From DASQFU01 sp035632955 (lineage in GTDB: Bacteria > Eisenbacteria > RBG-16-71-46): a stretch of DNA of 42,082 bases. The notes beneath the pieces were generated by a model. It saw only the letters and a program-made list of their open reading frames with translations. It had not been told where the DNA came from and did not search any database. Positions 1 through 8,276 of this stretch are shown one piece after another; position 1 is the first letter of the stretch, and each line of letters opens with the position of its first letter. The stretch lies in the NCBI GenBank assembly GCA_035632955.1, contig DASQFU010000092.1:1-42082 (forward strand), written 5' to 3'. Made by a program: the position numbers and the translations under genes.

Positions 1-196
1 CCACGGAGCCGATCAGTCCTGCCGAACGCTCTTCCCCGTACCAGCCGAGGGCATGGCCGAGGAGATTCGCGACCACGGCTCCGCCAATGCCGAGCAGGAT
101 CGTGACCAGGAAGCCTCCCGGGTCTTTGCCAGGCATGATGAACTTGGCAAGCGCTCCCGCGATCAATCCGATGAAGATGGCCCACAAGACAGACAT
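1..196 (-). CDS. GlsB/YeaQ/YmgE family membrane protein (partial)
   Basis: Read on the minus strand from an ATG at 196, the frame stays open to the window edge for 65 codons and gives a small hydrophobic, glycine-rich protein beginning MSVLWAIFIGLIAGALAKF. The pattern of a first helix, a PGKDPGG turn, then a second glycine-rich helix (LVTILLGIGGAVVANLLG) is typical of the transglycosylase-associated GlsB/YeaQ/YmgE family, which are inner-membrane proteins of about 80-90 residues linked to general stress. The C-terminal third lies outside the window. A purine-rich stretch (AGAGAGGA) lies about 9 bases before the start. It is transcribed away from msrA. The family's biochemical role is not established, so only the family call is made. 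Confidence 0.85.
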   Translation of the reverse strand, partial: MSVLWAIFIGLIAGALAKFIMPGKDPGGFLVTILLGIGGAVVANLLGHALGWYGEERSAGLIGSV

Positions 197-414
197 CGGT
201 CGTATCCTCTCTGAACGAGCTCGCTCGTCCGGGTTCGGGTCGCCATGGGACAGTGTCCGCGGAACTCGGACATTTCGCCATGAGTTCCCTTCGCTTTCTC
301 GTCACCGTCGCGGGTGGGGGCAGGCTCCGACGGACCAGTGACATCCGTGCCCGTGACCGGCGTCGACGGTCGCCGCGAAGCACGGGAAGTGTGGTCAGAG
401 TTTGGAGGAGAGCG

Positions 415-987
415 ATGCAGACGGAGCTGGCGACGTTTGGTGGCGGCTGCTTCTGGTGCCTCGAAGCCGTTTTCGAGCGGATCGAGGGAGTCGAGAAGGT
501 GGAGTCGGGCTATGCCGGCGGCACGGTCGCGAATCCGACGTATGAAGACGTTTGTGGAGGAGCAACCGGGCACGCGGAGGTGATTCAAGTCACTTACGAT
601 CCCGGGAAGATCGAATATCGGGATCTGGTGGAGCTGTTCTTCGCGTTTCACGATCCAACGACAATGAATCGTCAAGGGCCGGACACCGGCACACAGTACC
701 GATCGGTGATCTTCTACCACACACCCGATCAAAAGCGGACGGCGGAGCAGGTGATCGCGGAGTTCGCCGCGGCGAAAGTGTTCGATCGGCCGATCGTCAC
801 GGAAGTGGCGCCAATGCCGGAGTTCTACCGCGCCGAAAGCTACCATCAGGGCTACTACCGGAGCCACCCCAACCAGTCCTATTGCCGAGCGATGATCGCG
901 CCCAAAGTGGCCAAGCTACGGGCCAAGCATCAGGAGCGGCTCAAGGCGGCCCCGGCGGGGAGCCGCACCGAATCGAGCTCTGCTTGA
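415..987 (+). CDS. msrA: Peptide methionine sulfoxide reductase A
   Basis: This 190-residue protein reduces the S form of methionine sulfoxide in free or protein-bound methionine, with thioredoxin as the usual electron donor, in the cytoplasm. The signature GGGCFWC sits at residues 9-15, with Cys12 as the expected catalytic cysteine. Later family blocks such as GATGHAEVIQVTYDP and the SYHQGYY segment are intact. The frame is open further upstream, but the start at 415 is preferred because GGAGGAG lies just before it and the family normally begins a few residues before GGGCFWC. No msrB is adjacent. The gene stands alone between a divergent stress membrane protein and rpmE. The 197-414 gap before it shows no promoter I would defend. 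Confidence 0.95.
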   Translation: MQTELATFGGGCFWCLEAVFERIEGVEKVESGYAGGTVANPTYEDVCGGATGHAEVIQVTYDPGKIEYRDLVELFFAFHDPTTMNRQGPDTGTQYRSVIFYHTPDQKRTAEQVIAEFAAAKVFDRPIVTEVAPMPEFYRAESYHQGYYRSHPNQSYCRAMIAPKVAKLRAKHQERLKAAPAGSRTESSSA

Positions 988-1013
988 ATCCAAACGCCCG
1001 GTTCGAGCATAAT
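984..1013 (+). promoter_or_regulatory. Putative sigma-70 promoter of rpmE operon
   Basis: TTGAAT (984-989) and CATAAT (1008-1013) are separated by 18 bases and lie about 75 bases before the rpmE ATG. The -35 element overlaps the msrA stop codon. Each box matches the consensus at 5 of 6 and 5 of 6 positions, which is strong for such GC-rich DNA. Confidence 0.6.
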
Positions 1014-1086
1014 GCCCGGCCGTTTCAATCCTAGGCGGAGCGCCCGGACCCCGGTCCGGGGAACGCCGCCGAACCGGAGGTTCACC

Positions 1087-1323
1087 ATGAAAGCCGGAAT
1101 CCATCCCGTCTACGAGACGAGCAAGATCACGTGCGTGTGCGGCAACGTGATCGAGACGCGCTCGACGGTGAAGGACTATCACGTCGAGATCTGTTCGGCT
1201 TGCCATCCGTTCTTCACCGGCAAGCAGAAACTCATGGACAAGGCCGGGCGCGTCGAGCGTTTCCGCCGGCGCTACAACAAGCCGGAGTCGACGCCCGAGA
1301 CCCAAGAAACCACCCAGTCCTAG
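1087..1323 (+). CDS. rpmE: 50S ribosomal protein L31, zinc-binding type
   Basis: A 78-residue large-subunit ribosomal protein starting MKAGIHPVY, as in most L31 proteins. Four cysteines at residues 16, 18, 36 and 39 (CVC and CSACHPF) make it the zinc-binding C+ form rather than the zinc-independent paralogue used under zinc starvation. FTGKQK and the basic RVERFRRRY segment are conserved. GGAGG ends 6 bases before the ATG. It opens a classic translation cluster (rpmE, DUF1385 gene, prfA, prmC) that is conserved in many bacteria. Confidence 0.96.
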   Translation: MKAGIHPVYETSKITCVCGNVIETRSTVKDYHVEICSACHPFFTGKQKLMDKAGRVERFRRRYNKPESTPETQETTQS

Positions 1324-1400
1324 CGTCGTTCGGACGGCTTCCGCCGCGCGGGCCACGGTCTGCGCCGGAAGCCGTTTGCGTTGCTGGCGGAGTATTTCGC

Positions 1401-2336
1401 ATGCCTTTCCTGCCGGTCGGCGGACAAGCCGTGATCGAGGGCGTCATGATGCGCTCGCCGTCGCGCGTGGCGGTCGCCGTTCGCCGTCCCGACGGAACGT
1501 TGGCGATGCTGGAGAAGCCGTTCGTCTCGTTGACGCGGCGGATCAAGGTGCTGGGCATTCCCGTGGTTCGGGGGGCGGTGTCGTTGTTCGAGACCCTGCA
1601 TCTCGGCATCAGCGCGCTCAACTTCAGCGCGGACGAGGCGGCCCGGGAGGAAGAGCCGGCGCGGGGCAAGTCCTCGGCGCTCGGGGCCGCGGCTCAGCTC
1701 CTGACGATGATCATCGCGTTCGGTCTCGGCCTGATGCTGTTCGTCGTGCTGCCCGCCAAGCTCACCGTATGGCTCGGCTTTCAGGATCGGCTGGGCTTCG
1801 GTCTGGTCGACGGTGCGTTCCGCCTGCTTGCGTTCATCGGCTATCTGCTTCTGATCAGCCAATGGAAGGAGATGCGGCGCGTGCTCCAGTATCACGGGGC
1901 GGAGCACAAGGCGATCCACGCGCTCGAGAACCGCGCGCCGCTCGAGCCGCAATCGGTGCAGACGTTCCCGCGGCTGCATCCGCGCTGCGGCACGTCGTTC
2001 CTGTTTCTGGTCGTGGTCGTCAGCATCGTGGTGTTCACGGCGATCGGCAAGCCACGCGGCATCGGCGATCATCTGCTGCGGATCGCGATGATGCCGCTGA
2101 TCGCCGGAGTCGCGTTCGAGTTCATTCGTTTGTCGGGCAAGTACGCCGACCGCCCGTTGGTGCGCACCCTGATCTGGCCGGGAATGCAGTTTCAACGCCT
2201 GACCACGCGCGAGCCGGATCTCGCGATGTGCGAAGTGGCGATCGCGGCGCTCGAGCGCGTGCGCGAAGACGAGGCGGTCGTCAAGCTCGAACGGGCCGGG
2301 AACGAGGCGCGCGCCGAGGTGGCATTCGTTCAGTAG
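1401..2336 (+). CDS. DUF1385 family membrane protein
   Basis: A 311-residue protein with the DUF1385 signature near its N terminus (GGQAVIEGVMMRSP, residues 7-20), the internal QYHGAEHKAIHALE block (163-176) and HPRCGTSFLF (193-202). Hydrophobic segments near 98-118, 137-154, 200-216 and 228-243 predict a polytopic inner-membrane protein. The conserved His, Glu and Cys residues in the two motifs suggest a metal or catalytic site, but the family has no proven activity. The start at 1401 is chosen because the GGQAVIEGVMM block normally lies close to the N terminus. The longer open frame upstream overlaps rpmE. It sits between rpmE and prfA, a position also seen in Firmicutes, which hints at a link with translation or the cell envelope that is still undefined. 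Confidence 0.9.
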   Translation: MPFLPVGGQAVIEGVMMRSPSRVAVAVRRPDGTLAMLEKPFVSLTRRIKVLGIPVVRGAVSLFETLHLGISALNFSADEAAREEEPARGKSSALGAAAQLLTMIIAFGLGLMLFVVLPAKLTVWLGFQDRLGFGLVDGAFRLLAFIGYLLLISQWKEMRRVLQYHGAEHKAIHALENRAPLEPQSVQTFPRLHPRCGTSFLFLVVVVSIVVFTAIGKPRGIGDHLLRIAMMPLIAGVAFEFIRLSGKYADRPLVRTLIWPGMQFQRLTTREPDLAMCEVAIAALERVREDEAVVKLERAGNEARAEVAFVQ

Positions 2337-2346
2337 GGGATGAGTG

Positions 2347-3432
2347 ATGCAGGAGGCGCTGAAAAAGGCGGAAGCCCGTTACACGGAGGTGACCGAGCTG
2401 CTCGGGACTCCCGAGGTGGCGAGCGACCCGCGCCGGCTGCGTGATCTGGCCAAGGAGCGCGCGGGCCTCGAGCCGCTGATGAAGTCGCTCGCCGAATACC
2501 GCCACGTGACGAAAACGGTGGCTGAGGACGAAGAGGCGTTGACCACCGGCGATCAGGAGCTGGCGCAGCTCGCCGAAGCCGAGCTTCCGGCCCTGCGCGA
2601 GCGCAAGCAGGCGCTCGAGGCCGAGCTGACGCGGTTGCTGCTCCCGAAAGACCCGGCCGACGACCGGAACGTGATCATCGAGATTCGCGCCGGCACCGGC
2701 GGGAACGAGGCATCGCTGTTCGCGGCGGATCTGTTCCGCATGTACGCCAAGTTCGCGGAGAGGCATGGCTGGCGCCAGGAAGTGCTGAGCTCGAGTCCGA
2801 GCGAGGTCGGAGGCTTCAAGGAAGTCATCCTCCAGCTCGAAGGCGAAGACGTTTACCGGCAAATGAAGTTCGAGAGTGGCGTCCACCGCGTCCAGCGCGT
2901 GCCGGAGACCGAGGGATCGGGCCGCATCCACACGTCGGCCGCCACCGTCGCGGTCCTGCCCGAAGCCGAAGATGTCGACATCGACGTCCAGGAGAAGGAT
3001 CTGCGCGTCGACGTCTACCGGGCGGGCGGCCCCGGCGGCCAGGGCGTCAACACGACCGACTCGGCGGTGCGCATCACCCACCTGCCGAGCGGGCTGGTCG
3101 TGACGTGTCAGGACGAGCGCTCGCAGATCAAGAATCGCGCGAAGGCGATGAAGGTGCTCCGCGCCCGTCTCTACGACCTCAAGCTCCAGGAGCAGCAGGC
3201 GAAGCTCGCCGCCCAGCGACGCTCGCAAGTCTCGACCGGGGATCGGAGCGCGAAGATTCGCACCTACAACTTTCCGCAGGGCCGTGTGACCGACCATCGC
3301 ATCAACCTCACGATCTATCGTCTCCCGGACGTCCTGGAAGGCAACCTCGACGAGTTCTCGCGCGCCCTCGCCGCGGCGGACGTCGCGGAACGACTGGCGG
3401 CCGCAGGTGGCAACGACGGGAAGGCCGCGTAA
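2347..3432 (+). CDS. prfA: Peptide chain release factor 1
   Basis: This 361-residue class I release factor reads UAA and UAG stop codons in the ribosomal A site and triggers hydrolysis of the finished peptide. The GGQ catalytic loop lies in AGGPGGQGVNTTDSAVR, and the stop-codon recognition tripeptide is P-E-T in QRVPETEGSGR, both diagnostic of RF1 rather than RF2. The glutamine of GGQ is the residue methylated by PrmC, encoded next. A GTG at 2344 could add one residue. The ATG at 2347 is preferred because AGGGGA lies 6 bases upstream. The gene follows the DUF1385 gene by about 10 bases and is probably co-transcribed with it. Confidence 0.97.
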   Translation: MQEALKKAEARYTEVTELLGTPEVASDPRRLRDLAKERAGLEPLMKSLAEYRHVTKTVAEDEEALTTGDQELAQLAEAELPALRERKQALEAELTRLLLPKDPADDRNVIIEIRAGTGGNEASLFAADLFRMYAKFAERHGWRQEVLSSSPSEVGGFKEVILQLEGEDVYRQMKFESGVHRVQRVPETEGSGRIHTSAATVAVLPEAEDVDIDVQEKDLRVDVYRAGGPGGQGVNTTDSAVRITHLPSGLVVTCQDERSQIKNRAKAMKVLRARLYDLKLQEQQAKLAAQRRSQVSTGDRSAKIRTYNFPQGRVTDHRINLTIYRLPDVLEGNLDEFSRALAAADVAERLAAAGGNDGKAA

Positions 3433-3458
3433 CCCGCGCCCCTTCTGGTGTTCCGATC

Positions 3459-4367
3459 ATGCCCGGCACGATTGAGGAAGCGCTGCGCTCCGCAGCCTCG
3501 CGACTTTCGACTGCGGAATCGCCCCGAGGCGAAGCCGAAGAGCTGATCGGGCGCCTGCTCGATCTCAGGCGCACCGAGATCCATCTCCAGCGTGCCCGCC
3601 TACTGACGGCCGAGCAGTGGGATCGGCTCGACTCGTGGCTGAGGCGCCGCGCGCACGGCGAGCCGCTCCAGTACATCACCGGGCGCGCAGCGTTCCGTGG
3701 GCTCGATCTCCACGTGTCGCACGCCGTGTTGATCCCGCGCCCCGAGACCGAGGGACTGGTCGAGTCCGTGCTCGGCGTGCTGCGTGAAGAGCTGGTGCGC
3801 TGGCCGGCGCCGCGAATCGTCGATCTCGGCACCGGGTCGGGCGCGATCGCGCTCGCGCTCGCCGTCGAGTGGCCGGAAGCGATCGTGACGGCGACCGACG
3901 CAAGCCCGGCCGCGCTCGAGCTGGCGCGCGGGAACGCGGCGGCGCTCGGGCTCGAGGAGCGGATACGCTTCCTGGAGGGCGATTGGCTGGATGCGGTTCC
4001 GGCCGACGAGCGGTTCGAGGTCGTGGTCTCGAATCCGCCTTACATCGCGACCGGCGAATGGGACCTGCTCCCCGAAGACGTGCGCGAGTTCGAGCCTCAA
4101 GAAGCGTTGTTCTCCGGGAGCAGCGGCCTCGAAGCGATGCGGGAGATCGTCGATCGCGCCCCCGAACAGCTCGTCACCGGAGGCTTGCTCGCGCTCGAGC
4201 TGGCCGAGGCACGGGCGCACGAAGCCGCCGCGTGGCTCGAGGGTGCCCACGACTGGGAGCACGTGCGGCTTCTCGACGATCTCGCCGGCCGGCCGCGCGT
4301 CCTGCTCGCGCGCCGTCAGAGCGGACCGGCGATCGCTCCCGCGCAATGGCCGGAAGAGCCGCGCTGA
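3459..4367 (+). CDS. prmC: Release factor glutamine methyltransferase
   Basis: A 302-residue SAM-dependent methyltransferase that modifies the GGQ glutamine of release factors. The N-terminal helical substrate domain contains the typical GEPLQYITGRAAFRGL block. The Rossmann part has DLGTGSGAIALALA for SAM binding and the catalytic NPPY at about residue 191. The RPETEGLVE segment is also diagnostic. The frame is open far upstream inside prfA, but the ATG at 3459, 26 bases after the prfA stop, gives the normal family length. A short proline-rich tail (AIAPAQWPEEPR) follows the conserved domain and is not typical. This is the last gene of the rpmE-prfA cluster. Confidence 0.95.
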   Translation: MPGTIEEALRSAASRLSTAESPRGEAEELIGRLLDLRRTEIHLQRARLLTAEQWDRLDSWLRRRAHGEPLQYITGRAAFRGLDLHVSHAVLIPRPETEGLVESVLGVLREELVRWPAPRIVDLGTGSGAIALALAVEWPEAIVTATDASPAALELARGNAAALGLEERIRFLEGDWLDAVPADERFEVVVSNPPYIATGEWDLLPEDVREFEPQEALFSGSSGLEAMREIVDRAPEQLVTGGLLALELAEARAHEAAAWLEGAHDWEHVRLLDDLAGRPRVLLARRQSGPAIAPAQWPEEPR

Positions 4368-4432
4368 GGGCGAGGGCCTGATCGGCGACGGCCTGAATCG
4401 GTGACGCGGTCCGCCATAATCATGGCCGGTAG

Positions 4433-4449
4433 CCCCCCTTCGCGGGGGG
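4433..4449 (+). terminator. G/C hairpin after prmC
   Basis: Six C, a 5-base loop TTCGC, then six G form a very stable hairpin in the 210-base gap between prmC and the VIT/VWA gene. There is no T tract after it, so a terminator role is only suggested by position. A CATAAT box at 4415-4420 lies just upstream with no convincing -35 partner. The rest of the gap shows nothing I recognise. Confidence 0.35.
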
Positions 4450-4577
4450 AGGATTCGGTCTTCCGTAGATTCTCTGTCACCAATCCACTCCCTCCGTCAT
4501 GACCCAATAGACGGTGCCCGCCACTTCCCGGCAATCGGGGTAGCATGGTCGCGGCGCCTTGCTCGGAGGGGTCCGAT

Positions 4578-6932
4578 ATGCCAGCCACGAATGCTCAGGC
4601 CATGCCACAGCGCGCCGCGCTGGTCGCGGTTGATGGCCGCACGTATCCACTGAAGTCCGCGCGCATCGACGCTCGGGCGGAGGGCGGCCTCGCCTTCACC
4701 ACGTTGGTCCAGTCCTATCTCAATCCCTATGCCGAGCCTCTGGAGGTGCTCTACACGCTGCCGCTTCCCGCGGATGGGGCGGTCGTGGGCTACTGCTTCC
4801 GCTTAGGCGAGAAGCTGATCCGCGGCGAAGTCGAGCGGCGCGACGACGCCGAGGCGATCTATCGCTCGGCGCTCGAGCAGGGTCGGGCGGCCTCGCTCCT
4901 CGAGCAGGATCGGGACGATACGTTCCAGATGCGGCTCGGCTCGCTGCCGCCCGGGCAATCGGCCGACATCGAGATTCAGGTGCTTCAGCCTCTGGGCTTC
5001 CTGCCGGCTGACGAGGGCCAGCCGCCGCGATGGGAATACCGCTTCCCCACCGTCGTCGGCGTCCGTTACCAAGGGGCGCCTGGGCGCGTCCCCGACGCCG
5101 AGCGGATGGATGTGAACCGTGCCGCCCACGAGGACATTCCAGCCCGCGTCGAGTTGAACCTCGCGATCGACGATGGCGCTCCCGACACACTCGGCATCGT
5201 CTCGCCCAGCCACTCGGTTGTCGCCGAGGCGGCCGCATTCGGCGCTAGCGTCCGTTTCTCAAAAGGCGCGCGGCTCGATCGCGACCTGATCGTGCATTGG
5301 AACGCGAGCACCGAGAGTATTGGAGTGCGTCTAGTCGAAGGCCTGGGATTGCCCGGCGATTCGGGGCGCTACGCCGCCCTGACCCTGACTCCCCCTCGTT
5401 CGTCCAAGAGCGTGCTCAGCCGAGACGTGACGATCCTTCTCGACGCCAGCGGCTCCATGAGCGGTGAGCCGATCCAGTCGGCCAAGAAGGTCGTGGCCGA
5501 TCTCCTTCGGAGCCTCGAGCCTTCCGATCGCTTCGAGGTGCTCGCATTCTCGGGCCAAGTGAAGCGCCTGACTTCCAGCGTGCTCGAGGCCAAGCCGCGA
5601 GAGATCGAACGCGCGCTCGGTGCGCTTGCGAAGCTCGAGGCCGGCGGTGGCACCGAGATGGCAACCGCGCTGGTCGAGGCCCTCTCGCCGCTGCGCGAGG
5701 GGTCACAGCGGCAGGTTGTGCTCGTCACCGACGGCTACATCGGATTCGAGCAGGAAGTTACGGGGGAGATCCTGCGACGTCTTCCGAGCGGCACCCGGAT
5801 TCACGTGGTCGGGATCGGTAGCGCCCCGAACCGCTCGCTGACCCGAAGCGTGGCGCGCGCCGGGCGCGGACTCGAGCTCCTGATCGGCGGCGACGAGGTC
5901 GCGGCGGCATCGCGGCGCTTGCGCCAGGCCATGGAACATCCGGTGCTAACCGATCTCGCCGTGACGGGAACCGCGCTCAAGGGCGTTGCGCCGGCGCGCG
6001 GGCGCGACGTCCTCGTCGGCCAGCCCATTGTGTTCCTTGCGGAGATCGCTGCCGAAGGCGGCACGATCGAGGCAGAGGGCTCGTTGGCCGGCTCGCCCGA
6101 GCGCTGGGTGTGGCGCATCCACGTTCCGCCTGCCGCCAATGTGGGCAATGGACACGGTGAAGCAGACTCAGGGGCGGCCGGCCCACCATCGTCCGCGTTC
6201 TCTCGCACGATGATGCCGATCGGAGCGCTCTACGCGCGCGAGGCCGTCGCCGATCTCGAACTCGAGCTGGCGGCCGGAACCGCGCCCAAGGCGAGCATCG
6301 ACGAGGCGGTCGAAGCGCTCGGTCTACGCCACCGCATCGCCACCCGCCGCACCAGCCTGGTGGCGATCGCCGAAATGCCCTCGGTGGACCCACGCGAGCC
6401 GCGGCGCCGAGAGCGTTTGCCGCTCGAGATGCCGGCTGGGGTGTCGCCGGAAGGCGCGGGCCTAATGCTGGCTTCCGGCGCGTTCCCAGCAGCAGAGTTG
6501 AAGTCCCTTTGTCTACTCGAGCAGAACCTCTTGTCCGCCCCCCGATCCTGGAAGATCGGTCGCGCTCAGGTTTCCAAGGCGCCGGCGATCGTCACGGCCC
6601 ACGTTCTGCGTGCCGAAGGGCAGGAGATCGCGCTCGAGTTCGAAGTACCCGAAGATGGGTTCGAAATGCCCGCCGGGGAAGTCGGGGTCACCACGATGAG
6701 CCGTCCTGCGATGAAGGCGCGGGTCGTTGCCGAGAAGAGCAGCCCACTTGGACCGCACCGTCGCGGCTTGATCGTCAGAATCGTGCTCCAGCTCGAGAGC
6801 GCAGGCGGCTGGCCCGAAGGGGAGATCGTGTTCATTGGATGGCCGCTCCAAAGCAGTGCGTTGATTCTTCAGGCCTCGATTCCGAAATCCGCGACCACCC
6901 CGCCTTGGGGGGCAGGCAGCGTCAGCGCGTGA
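4578..6932 (+). CDS. VIT and von Willebrand factor A domain protein
   Basis: A 784-residue protein with two recognisable parts. Residues about 10-140 form a VIT domain, as in inter-alpha-trypsin inhibitor heavy chains (FTTLVQSYLNPYAEPLEVLYTLPLP, with the RGEVERRDDAEAIYRSALEQGRAASLLEQ block). From about residue 284 follows a VWA domain with an intact metal-ion-dependent adhesion site, D289-A-S-G-S-M-S, and a later TDG motif. The remaining 300 residues are beta-rich and not recognised. No signal peptide or membrane helix is visible, so a cytoplasmic location is likely unless the protein leaves by another route. GGAGGGG lies 7 bases before the ATG at 4578, which decides that start over one at 4545. 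Its stop overlaps the start of a sigma factor gene (GTGA), so the two are probably translationally coupled. Binding partner unknown. Confidence 0.88.
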   Translation: MPATNAQAMPQRAALVAVDGRTYPLKSARIDARAEGGLAFTTLVQSYLNPYAEPLEVLYTLPLPADGAVVGYCFRLGEKLIRGEVERRDDAEAIYRSALEQGRAASLLEQDRDDTFQMRLGSLPPGQSADIEIQVLQPLGFLPADEGQPPRWEYRFPTVVGVRYQGAPGRVPDAERMDVNRAAHEDIPARVELNLAIDDGAPDTLGIVSPSHSVVAEAAAFGASVRFSKGARLDRDLIVHWNASTESIGVRLVEGLGLPGDSGRYAALTLTPPRSSKSVLSRDVTILLDASGSMSGEPIQSAKKVVADLLRSLEPSDRFEVLAFSGQVKRLTSSVLEAKPREIERALGALAKLEAGGGTEMATALVEALSPLREGSQRQVVLVTDGYIGFEQEVTGEILRRLPSGTRIHVVGIGSAPNRSLTRSVARAGRGLELLIGGDEVAAASRRLRQAMEHPVLTDLAVTGTALKGVAPARGRDVLVGQPIVFLAEIAAEGGTIEAEGSLAGSPERWVWRIHVPPAANVGNGHGEADSGAAGPPSSAFSRTMMPIGALYAREAVADLELELAAGTAPKASIDEAVEALGLRHRIATRRTSLVAIAEMPSVDPREPRRRERLPLEMPAGVSPEGAGLMLASGAFPAAELKSLCLLEQNLLSAPRSWKIGRAQVSKAPAIVTAHVLRAEGQEIALEFEVPEDGFEMPAGEVGVTTMSRPAMKARVVAEKSSPLGPHRRGLIVRIVLQLESAGGWPEGEIVFIGWPLQSSALILQASIPKSATTPPWGAGSVSA

Positions 6933-7504
6933 CGGTCACGGATCTGGTCTTCACGGCCGTTCAGACGGGCGACGGTGAGGCGTTCGCCGAGTGGATGGGG
7001 CGCGTCGAGCGTTCCATCCGCTCGAGTCTACGAGCGTTCAGCCGGACGGTCGACGTGGAGGTCGTCCTCCAGGAGACCTTCATGCGCATGTGGATCCTGG
7101 CCGCGGATCCATCTCGTCGCTGGGACGGCGAGAATGCCTCGCTCCGTTTCGCGCTTCGCGTGGCGCGCAACGTGGCGCTCGAGGAGGTGCGCCGCGCCCG
7201 ACTCGGCCGCTTCGTACCGATCGACGCGCTGGATCCTGTTCCGGAAATCCCGGTCGAGCCCGAATCCACTTCCGACCCGGCATTGCGGCAAGCCATCGAG
7301 GAGTGCTTCGAGCGCGTGCCACCGCGACCGCGCGAGGCGCTGGCCGCGCGGCTCGAGCATGGCCACGAGGCGCCCGATCGCGATCTTGCCCAACGGCTCG
7401 GCATGACGCTCAACACGTTTCTTCAGAACATCGTACGCGCGCGCCAATCATTGGCGCGATGCCTCGCGCGCAAGGGCATCGAGGTCGAGGGCATGGCGTC
7501 ATGA
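6929..7504 (+). CDS. ECF-like RNA polymerase sigma factor
   Basis: A 191-residue protein starting at a GTG that overlaps the VIT/VWA stop. Residues 10-90 resemble sigma region 2 (DGEAFAEWMGRVERSIRSSL, then VLQETFMRMWILA and LRFALRVARNVALEEVRRAR). Residues 115-185 resemble region 4 with an HTH (RPREALAARLEHGHEAPDRDLAQRLGMTLNTFLQNIVRARQSL). The short linker without region 3 is the ECF pattern. The family directs RNA polymerase to a small set of promoters. Here the tight coupling with a VIT/VWA protein and a small protein suggests one of them senses or restrains it, although no zinc-binding anti-sigma motif is visible. Region 2 is somewhat divergent, so an atypical sigma-like regulator remains possible. 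Confidence 0.8.
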   Translation: MTVTDLVFTAVQTGDGEAFAEWMGRVERSIRSSLRAFSRTVDVEVVLQETFMRMWILAADPSRRWDGENASLRFALRVARNVALEEVRRARLGRFVPIDALDPVPEIPVEPESTSDPALRQAIEECFERVPPRPREALAARLEHGHEAPDRDLAQRLGMTLNTFLQNIVRARQSLARCLARKGIEVEGMAS

Positions 7505-7725
7505 AGCGGGAGGAGCTGGAAAAACTCGTGGAGGCGGCGGCGACCGCTTATCGAGAAACCGGGCCTGACGGAACCATTCGCCCGGCCTCGGCATGGTGGG
7601 ACATTCCGGCGGAAGATCGGCAGCGTGTCTACGAGCTTCAGTCGGCCTACCGCCGTCTGGAGCGTGCCCGTCACCCACTGGGCTGGAGTAGCACGGTGCA
7701 GGCGGTGTTGCGCCGGATCCAGTGA
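7501..7725 (+). CDS. Small hypothetical protein, third gene of sigma operon
   Basis: A 74-residue soluble protein whose ATG overlaps the sigma factor stop by 4 bases (ATGA). It is rich in charged residues, has no cysteine and no membrane segment, and reads as mainly helical (KREELEKLVEAAATAYRETG, then RQRVYELQSAYRRLERAR). I do not recognise the family. Position directly after an ECF-like sigma gene, where anti-sigma genes usually sit, makes a sigma-binding role conceivable, but the typical HxxxCxxC anti-sigma zinc motif is absent. Codon use matches its neighbours, supporting a real gene. Confidence 0.65.
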   Translation: MKREELEKLVEAAATAYRETGPDGTIRPASAWWDIPAEDRQRVYELQSAYRRLERARHPLGWSSTVQAVLRRIQ

Positions 7726-7754
7726 GCCGAGCGGTCGGCGCACGTGGCGCGCAT

Positions 7755-8276
7755 TCAGAGCGCGGCCGCGATCCTCCCAACCGCCGCCGCTTCGTGATCG
7801 AGCAGCCAGCGCTTGCGATCGAGCCCGCCGCCGTAACCGCCGAGGTTTCCGCCGGACGCGATGACTCGGTGACACGGAACGACCAGCGAGACCGGATTGG
7901 CGCCGTTCGCGCTCCCGACCGCGCGTGCCGCACCCGGCGCGCCGATCCGGGCCGCGAGCTCGCCATAGGAGATCGGCTTGCCGGCCGGAATGCACCGCAA
8001 CGCCGCCCACACGCCACGTTGGAACGCCGTGCCGCCGGTGTCCACCTCGAGCGTGTCGAGCGCTTGCACATCACCATCGAAGTAGTCGGCGAGCGCGCGC
8101 ACCGCGCCGGCCGGATCGGCCGCCGGGCGGCGGGTGACGGTGCCGAAGCGGCGTTCCAGGTCGCGCGTCAGACGGCCGGAGTGATTCGAGAACTCCAGCC
8201 CGCACAGCTTGCCGTCTCGTGCGACGACTTGAATCGGCCCGAGTGGGCTCTTCGCGGTTGCGGTTTCGAGAATCAT
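7755..8276 (-). CDS. ogt: Methylated-DNA--protein-cysteine methyltransferase
   Basis: A 173-residue suicide repair protein that transfers the methyl group from O6-methylguanine or O4-methylthymine in DNA to its own cysteine. The active site PCHRV is intact, with Cys135 as the acceptor. The DNA-binding helix region FQRGVWAALRCIPAGKPISYGELAARIG and the GGYGGGLDRKRWLLDHE tail match the family. Its start overlaps the stop of the upstream Ada/AlkA fusion gene by 4 bases, so both are made from one message. This supplies the O6 repair activity that the fusion protein lacks. Confidence 0.95.
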   Translation of the reverse strand: MILETATAKSPLGPIQVVARDGKLCGLEFSNHSGRLTRDLERRFGTVTRRPAADPAGAVRALADYFDGDVQALDTLEVDTGGTAFQRGVWAALRCIPAGKPISYGELAARIGAPGAARAVGSANGANPVSLVVPCHRVIASGGNLGGYGGGLDRKRWLLDHEAAAVGRIAAAL

